From the NCBI GenBank assembly GCA_029260795.1, contig JAJDCO010000098.1:186001-250000 (forward strand): a DNA stretch of 64,000 bases, given 5' to 3'. The notes beneath the pieces were generated by a model that ran no database searches, was not told where the DNA came from, and saw nothing but the letters and a program-made list of their open reading frames with translations. Of this stretch, positions 59,501 through 64,000 are shown piece after piece. Origin of the DNA: Planctomycetota bacterium. GTDB taxonomy: Bacteria > Planctomycetota > OFTM77. Both the position numbers and the translations under genes were made by a program. The first letter of the stretch is position 1. Each line of letters starts with the position of its first letter.

Positions 59501-60249
59501 AAGATGCCACGAGCCGTCTTGCTCAGACGATCGTAGCTGCGGTGGTCCTGCTCCATCTGAACGTAGATGTCTCCGATCGCCGTGTCGAACGAGGAGTCGT
59601 CCGATGAGTCGAGCTGATGAGCGCCGATCTCTCCGACTTCCGACTCCGTCCAGGAGTATTCCCGGACGACCTCGGCGAGCGTTTTCTGAAGGCGTTCTCG
59701 GATCTTCTTGAGGTAGCGAGACACGCTGGCCTCCGAGATCCCCATGATCGCCGCGATGTCGAGGGAGCGAATCTTCTTCGAGATCTTCAGCTTGTAGACT
59801 TCAAACTCGAGGAAGTTGCTGTTCTTCTCGACCAGCTTGAATGACCGATACACCTTGGCACGAAAAACCTCGAGCTCGAACTCCTGCTGAGGAGTCCCCC
59901 GCCGGCTTCCCTGCTCCAACGCTTCGTTCAGAGCCAGAGGCTTGACGCCCTTGTTGCGCTTCAGAGCGTTCCGGTAGGTCAGCTCGGACGCTACGATGTG
60001 CTTTGCGATCGCGTAGAGCCACGTCGAGAACTTGACTCCTCGCTGAGTATCGAATCGACCGATCTCCTCGAAGAGCTGCATCAGCGTCTCTTGGCTGATG
60101 TCCTTGACCGTCTCCTGAGAAAAGTACCGGCTCGACAGCGAGAACACCATCCGCTCGATCGTCGGTCCGAAGACCTCCCACAGCTCGAACCAGGCGTCGC
60201 CGTCGTGATCCTTGAGGCGATCGATGAAGTGAGTGTTGATCGTGAACAT
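59497..60249 (-). CDS. Sigma-70 family (ECF-like) RNA polymerase sigma factor
   Basis: Region 2 is in residues about 20-90: VKDISQETLMQLFEEIGRFD and KFSTWLYAIAKHIVASELTYRN, which melts the promoter. Region 4 is near 165-195: LDIAAIMGISEASVSRYLKKIRERLQ, the helix-turn-helix for the -35 element. The 250-aa length and missing regions 1 and 3 fit ECF-type factors. About 50 acidic residues follow region 4 and could be regulatory. The start is ATG. Its stop overlaps the start of the kinase gene, so the two products are made together. Sigma factors linked to Ser/Thr kinases are common in Planctomycetota. Confidence 0.9.
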   Translation of the reverse strand: MFTINTHFIDRLKDHDGDAWFELWEVFGPTIERMVFSLSSRYFSQETVKDISQETLMQLFEEIGRFDTQRGVKFSTWLYAIAKHIVASELTYRNALKRNKGVKPLALNEALEQGSRRGTPQQEFELEVFRAKVYRSFKLVEKNSNFLEFEVYKLKISKKIRSLDIAAIMGISEASVSRYLKKIRERLQKTLAEVVREYSWTESEVGEIGAHQLDSSDDSSFDTAIGDIYVQMEQDHRSYDRLSKTARGIF

Positions 60250-60672
60250 GCGCTCTCGGTTTCTTCGGAATCCGGTACCGCCCGGTCGACGAGTCGGGGG
60301 CAGTGCTGTTTGGCAATGAGCAGAGATAAATTTCAGGTTGCCACTCCTGGGTCACTCACGACAGGCTGTCTCCTTTGCCCTGGCGGCCAGGGACTTTTCG
60401 GAGGCGACGGCGCTCGCGTCCCACGTCATTATATGCCGGTTAGGCGGGAATGGCCTGCCCTTGGGAGATCCTGAGAAAGCGCTTCGAGGAACGAGCCGCT
60501 CGACGAAGCCGAGCGATTGCTGACGAGCTGCTCTAAAGGAGCAGCGGCTTCTCAAACGATGTTGATGGCGGAGATCGTATGGGATTCGGGCTGGGTCCGC
60601 CTTTGCGTCGTCTCCAGTAAATGTATTCATATTAGTTGTTTAGGTCCGAAAGCTCGGATCGCGGAGGAACCC
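60250..60672. other. Divergent intergenic region
   Basis: No gene is supported. On the minus strand TATAAT (60428-60433 in reverse) could be a -10 for the sigma factor operon. A perfect 7-bp hairpin GCTGCTC/GAGCAGC lies at 60527-60545. AT-rich sequence at 60620-60645 (ATTCATATTAGTTG) may hold the rightward promoter. Confidence 0.4.
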
Positions 60673-61974
60673 GTGAAGAACCCCCTGATCGAGATCGCGA
60701 TCATCATTGGCCTGCTGGTGGGGCTCGGGGCCATGATTTTCTACAAGGCGAAGCCGGACGAGCCTCGGCTCCCGGTTCGAGAAGAGCCGGTGAATCCCAA
60801 CCCGCCGGTCGAGCAGGTGGTCGCTTTTGAGCCGCTGGGTGCCAAAAACCTCCCCAACAAGGGGATGTGGCGTGGGAATCCCGCCGTCGCCGACCTGAAC
60901 CGGGACGGCTTCGACGACATCGTCTGCGCCATCCGAAACGAGGAGGGCTTGTACGTCTTCCTCGGCGACGGCAAAGGCAACTGGAAGAAGTCCGTCGAGG
61001 GAATCGCCCGCACCTTGGACTACGGCGGGGCGGACGTGGCGGACTTCAACGAGGATGGACACCTGGACATCGTCTACACGACGCACTCGACACCCATCCG
61101 CGTCTTTCTCGGCGACGGGACGGGCGAGAGCTGGAAAGAGCTGCGAGACGATTTCCTGAGCTACGGCAAGATCATTGGAGATGTCGCGACGGGCGACTTC
61201 GACGGTGATGACCACGTCGATATCGTTGGCATCGACATGTTCAGCTCGCGGGAGGGCCGGGGTATCTTGCTGTTCTTCGGGGACGGTCAAGGAGGTTTCC
61301 GACTCGGTGATCCGATGCCCCTCGAGCGCTCCAAGATGTTCGGTACTGCCGTCGACGTTGGGGACTTCGATGGGGACGGCGACCTCGACATCGTCGCCAG
61401 CCTGCGGAACCCGTCGGCCTACTTGAACGATGGAAAAGGCAACTTCGTCCTCCACAACGAGGGACTGCCGACCACCTCGACGGGCGGCTCCTACTTCAAC
61501 ACCGCCGTCGGCGACCTGGTCCCGGGGAGCGGTGGCGACGAGATCGTGTTCGCGGCGATCATGAAGCAAGATGCCGACACCCAAGAGGTGTTCCAGGACG
61601 GCCTGACGGCTTGGACCCTGGGTGAAGACGGTGTTTGGAAAAGCGTGTCGAAGGGCCTTCCCGAGGCGGACACGTTTTACGACGCCGAGGTTGCGGACTT
61701 CGACAATGACGGGTTCCTCGATATCGTCGCGGGCGGCTACTCGCGGGCGGCGACCATCTTCCTGGGCAACGGGAAGGGCGAGTGGCGTGAGGTCGGCCAG
61801 ATCGAAGGCACGGAAGGGGCGCGCCCCTATCTCGGTGTCGGTGACTTCAACGGAGATGACTGGACGGACGTCCTGACGATCTCCCAGTACGGAACGGGTG
61901 TGAAAGTCTGGGCGCGTGAGCCGGGCAACATCGTTCGGGATCGGCGCGCCAAGAGAGCGGCCGCGCCGAGGTAG
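60673..61974 (+). CDS. Membrane-anchored FG-GAP/VCBS repeat protein
   Basis: The GTG start is preceded by GGAGG at five bases and leads into a membrane helix (LIEIAIIIGLLVGLGAMIFY, about 5-24). The rest of the 433 residues is a beta-propeller of FG-GAP/VCBS repeats, each with a calcium-loop-like motif: DLNRDGFDDIV, DFNEDGHLDIV, DFDGDDHVDIV, DFDGDGDLDIV, DFDNDGFLDIV and DFNGDDWTDVL. Seven blades are plausible. The repeats should lie outside the cytosol and bind calcium and partner molecules or surfaces. No catalytic residues are visible. Confidence 0.88.
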   Translation: MKNPLIEIAIIIGLLVGLGAMIFYKAKPDEPRLPVREEPVNPNPPVEQVVAFEPLGAKNLPNKGMWRGNPAVADLNRDGFDDIVCAIRNEEGLYVFLGDGKGNWKKSVEGIARTLDYGGADVADFNEDGHLDIVYTTHSTPIRVFLGDGTGESWKELRDDFLSYGKIIGDVATGDFDGDDHVDIVGIDMFSSREGRGILLFFGDGQGGFRLGDPMPLERSKMFGTAVDVGDFDGDGDLDIVASLRNPSAYLNDGKGNFVLHNEGLPTTSTGGSYFNTAVGDLVPGSGGDEIVFAAIMKQDADTQEVFQDGLTAWTLGEDGVWKSVSKGLPEADTFYDAEVADFDNDGFLDIVAGGYSRAATIFLGNGKGEWREVGQIEGTEGARPYLGVGDFNGDDWTDVLTISQYGTGVKVWAREPGNIVRDRRAKRAAAPR

Positions 61975-62044
61975 GAATCGTCCCAAGCGCTTTTTTTGCA
62001 GATTTTTAGGTGGTTTCGGTTTGACGGGATTTCGGGGATTACTC

Positions 62045-62344
62045 ATGCTTTTGAAGAAGCCGAGTGCGGAACGATCGTCCGCTGAGTCGCGAGACTCGAG
62101 GCGAAAGTCTCCGTTTCTTCCCGAATCAATCCAGCGTCTACGGGATCTGACCCGAAACCTCCACCGGAAAGAGGTCATGGAGCGAGTCCTCGATTGGATC
62201 GACCAGAGGCGAGCTTCTCGGCGTCTTCAACCAGCCAGAGAGCCCGAGCGGTTTCGGACGGCCGACTCCGCGTGGACGCCCCGAGGAGGGCGTTGCGGGG
62301 TACGGTCCCAGATATCGGAGAGAGCCAGACATGTCGAGCGGTGA
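62045..62344 (+). CDS. Possible small basic protein, 99 aa
   Basis: The frame starts ATG with GGGGA six bases upstream and reads MLLKKPSAERSSAESRDSRR, then a helical FLPESIQRLRDLTRNLHRKEVMERVLDWIDQR. The C-terminal third is Arg-rich and looks random. It overlaps the next gene's start by 14 bases. I cannot decide between a real gene, of which the middle segment would be the core, and chance coding in high-GC sequence. Confidence 0.3.
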   Translation: MLLKKPSAERSSAESRDSRRKSPFLPESIQRLRDLTRNLHRKEVMERVLDWIDQRRASRRLQPAREPERFRTADSAWTPRGGRCGVRSQISERARHVER

Positions 62345-62942
62345 AGCCAACCGATCTTGGAGCAATGTTCGATGGGCCGTGATCGCGTTCCTCGCGGTCG
62401 GTCTGGCCGTCGTCTACTTCGTTCCGTTCGGCGGCGGAGACACGACGCCGAAGACCGAAGGCGAGAAGCTGGCGCGGCTCCGTGAGCGCGCCGAAGCTTT
62501 TTGGGAAGCGCGGATCCAGTCCGATTGGGACAAGACCTACGAGTTCCACTTCCCACCGGCCTCCGACAAGGAGGAGGACCGGATGTCGCGAACTGGCTGG
62601 AAACAAGGCAAGGGCAACATCGCCTACCATCGGTACAAGATCGACGACATCCGCCTGGTCGAGGACGACTCGGCAATCGTGACGGTCACGTACCAATGGG
62701 AGATGGTGAACCCGATGTTTCGCGCTCGCCTCAAGGAGCGCTGGCTCCAGGAGGCCGAGGGAGTCGAACATCCGTGGCATTTCCAGCATGGAGACTGGTA
62801 TCGCGAGGTGCAGTCGCTCGCGGATCGGATCCAGGGCGGCTCGCAGAAAGAGCGCGCTCGAAAGCTGGCCGAGCCTCCGGCGCCCAAGCTCCCCAAAGAC
62901 CAGCCCGTACCGGAAAAGGACAAGCCCGACAAGCCCAAGTAA
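62331..62942 (+). CDS. Membrane-anchored hypothetical protein, 203 aa
   Basis: GGAGAGAG precedes the ATG. A membrane helix (VRWAVIAFLAVGLAVVYFV, about 13-31) is followed by residues 45-150 with the helix LRERAEAFWEARIQSDWDKTYEF and strands ending DSAIVTVTYQWEMV, a pattern of NTF2-like/SnoaL-type cone domains. The end is Lys/Pro-rich (PKLPKDQPVPEKDKPDKPK) and disordered. NTF2-like domains often form small binding pockets; the role here is unknown. It should lie mainly outside the cytosol. Confidence 0.7.
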   Translation: MSSGEANRSWSNVRWAVIAFLAVGLAVVYFVPFGGGDTTPKTEGEKLARLRERAEAFWEARIQSDWDKTYEFHFPPASDKEEDRMSRTGWKQGKGNIAYHRYKIDDIRLVEDDSAIVTVTYQWEMVNPMFRARLKERWLQEAEGVEHPWHFQHGDWYREVQSLADRIQGGSQKERARKLAEPPAPKLPKDQPVPEKDKPDKPK

Positions 62943-62971
62943 TTCGCATCTGAAAGAGGAGATACTCATCC

Positions 62972-63074
62972 GGCGAGGTGCCGAGATTCACCTCGCCCAC
63001 ATCGCTCCCTTCCGGGCAAGCAGTCCGTGAAGCGATCGGGACGCCGATCGCTTCGAGGCGGACAGCCGCTGTCC
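62972..63074. repeat. Array of three consecutive perfect hairpins
   Basis: Three perfect inverted repeats follow one another: GGCGAGGTG/CACCTCGCC (62972-62997), GAAGCGATCG/CGATCGCTTC (63029-63054) and GGACAG/CTGTCC (63060-63074). None is followed by a T-run. They begin 30 bases after the preceding gene and could be processing or attenuation structures. Confidence 0.6.
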
Positions 63075-63466
63075 TGAGTGATGTCGCAGCACCGTGAACG
63101 TGGCCGGACTCGCTCCGGCCTCGGCTCGGGGGCTGTCCCCGCTTCGTGTTCCCGGCCGACCGTTCCGGTCTGCCCGCATCCCGACCACCGAATGTCGATT
63201 CGGAGCGGGAGCCAGGGAACCCCGAAGCGTCGGGCCCAGTCCTACAGAGTCGAGGAGTGTCCACGATCCTGCCGAGATACATCCCGAGACAAGCCCGAGA
63301 AGGCCGGTCCCCCCGATCGACCCCTCGCGGCCTGCCTGCCGCTGAGAGCTCTTCTCTCGAAGAGTCTCAGCACCCCTCCTGATTCCTTCGGAGATGCCAC
63401 GTCGGTGTCTTCGACTCTTCCCTGATTCGCTTACCCAGCTCAGCAACCTGTTGGAGGAGAGTTTTC
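63075..63466. other. Intergenic region before the last gene
   Basis: No gene is supported in these 392 bases. The right end holds GGAGGAGA, the ribosome site of the secreted protein that follows. Confidence 0.45.
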
Positions 63467-64000
63467 GTGAAGCGAAGTCTGTATTCACTGGGCAGCCTGG
63501 CCCTGGCATTGGCGATAATCGCCTGCCTAGCGCCTTCCGCTGCCGCCGACTCGGCTGGCCGACACCCGGCGAGCCTCCTGATCTACCCCATCTTCGACTC
63601 GAGTCCAGGTGCGGGTACGGTCCTCAGCGTGACGAACGTGAGCACCGACACGTCCGTAATTGCCCACTTCATTTACATCGATGGTGATGACTGGCGAGAG
63701 TTCAATCGCTTCGAGCCATTGACGCCTCGTGACAACTTCTCGATCTCGGCCAAGGTGCACGTGCCGAGTGCTCGACGAGGTTTTCTCTATGTGATCGCGC
63801 TGAACAGCCTGTCGCAGCCCGATGCGCTGAACTTCCTGATCGGCGACGAGATCGTGGCGGACTCGAAGGGGAACTTCCTCTACGCGCTCGAAGCGATCCC
63901 GTTCTGCTCGAAGGAGCCCTTCGTCGGCAACGGCGACAAGTGGGCCGATTTCGACAGCGAGGAGTACTTCAAGGTCGCCGACAAGATGTATGTCTCGAGC
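63467..64000 (+). CDS. Secreted protein, N-terminal part (runs off the right edge)
   Basis: GTG at 63467 is preceded by GGAGGAGA at six bases and opens a signal peptide (LYSLGSLALALAIIACLAPS then AAA). The 178 codons to the edge contain no stop. The mature part begins DSAGRHPASLLIYPIFDSSP and continues with LSVTNVSTDTSVIAHFIYID and EFNRFEPLTPRDNFSISAKV, a beta-rich pattern I have seen in extracytoplasmic proteins of Planctomycetota and relatives, function unknown. A Cys near the visible end (IPFCSKEP) is notable. Confidence 0.75.
   Translation, partial: MKRSLYSLGSLALALAIIACLAPSAAADSAGRHPASLLIYPIFDSSPGAGTVLSVTNVSTDTSVIAHFIYIDGDDWREFNRFEPLTPRDNFSISAKVHVPSARRGFLYVIALNSLSQPDALNFLIGDEIVADSKGNFLYALEAIPFCSKEPFVGNGDKWADFDSEEYFKVADKMYVSS

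Noticed and set aside
1..64000. tRNA, rRNA, tmRNA, RNase P RNA, CRISPR arrays, IS elements or prophage genes
   Set aside because: I looked for T-loop and CCA patterns, regularly spaced direct repeats, transposases and integrases and found none that I could support.

Overview
The window is about 64 kb of high-GC bacterial chromosome carrying roughly 48 protein genes, several pseudogene or small-gene candidates, and no rRNA, tRNA or CRISPR array that I could find. An UDP-diacylglucosamine hydrolase (LpxH) and a FabZ-like dehydratase indicate a Gram-negative envelope with lipid A-type chemistry. Many secreted or lipoprotein genes of unknown role, HEAT/TPR/FG-GAP/carboxypeptidase-regulatory repeats, an ECF-like sigma factor translationally coupled to a Ser/Thr kinase, GTG and TTG starts and a fused membrane/spermidine-synthase-like/TPR protein suggest Planctomycetota or a similar lineage (Acidobacteriota is an alternative). 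This placement is an inference from gene content.

Layout. 0-13 kb: end of a radical SAM gene, DNA polymerase IV, a small lipoprotein, a carboxypeptidase-regulatory repeat protein, two paralogous cyclophilins (one lipoprotein, one cytosolic), a DUF58 + BatA/VWA-like pair, an ADP-ribosylglycohydrolase, a TPR protein, a LysE-like transporter and cytidylate kinase (the last four close or overlapping). 13-14.7 kb: a lower-GC, repeat-containing patch with a frameshifted small Cys-rich secreted protein and an orphan gene. 14.7-18.9 kb (minus): membrane protein, asparaginyl-tRNA synthetase, sigma54-type response regulator and LpxH. 19.3-21.5 kb: two secreted proteins, one a matrixin-like metalloprotease with IPT/TIG domains, closed by a strong terminator. 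21.5-31.4 kb: membrane/TPR protein, PlsC-type acyltransferase, ribosomal protein S1, repeat proteins, and a divergent GspF-like/FHA pair.

31.4-33.2 kb is an AT-richer gene-poor stretch. It holds three equally sized TGTTC-N8-GAACA inverted repeats, a 57-codon ORF with its stop at the foot of an intrinsic terminator, a degenerate GGDEF gene and a 17-bp hairpin. 33.2-49.4 kb: beta-propeller, sulfatase-like phosphohydrolase superfamily lipoprotein, M14 carboxypeptidase, two-component system, HEAT protein, two BamE-like lipoproteins, KaiC-like ATPase, glycosyltransferase with FabZ-like dehydratase, and hypothetical membrane proteins. 49.4-53.3 kb (minus): possible noncoding transcript, alpha/beta hydrolase and a tandem amidohydrolase pair in which one copy has lost its metal ligands. 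53.9-55.5 kb: an Asn/Gly/Ser/Thr/Tyr-rich prion-like protein with an internal duplicated module. 55.5-60.3 kb: a decayed M20 peptidase, a receiver protein, and a sigma factor-kinase-small membrane protein operon. 60.7-64 kb: membrane-anchored FG-GAP protein, a membrane-anchored hypothetical protein, a three-hairpin array and the start of a secreted protein.

The two most unusual loci are the operator cluster with its small gene at 31.4-31.9 kb and the prion-like protein at 53.9-55.5 kb. Both rest on sequence features only; neither could be compared with a database.
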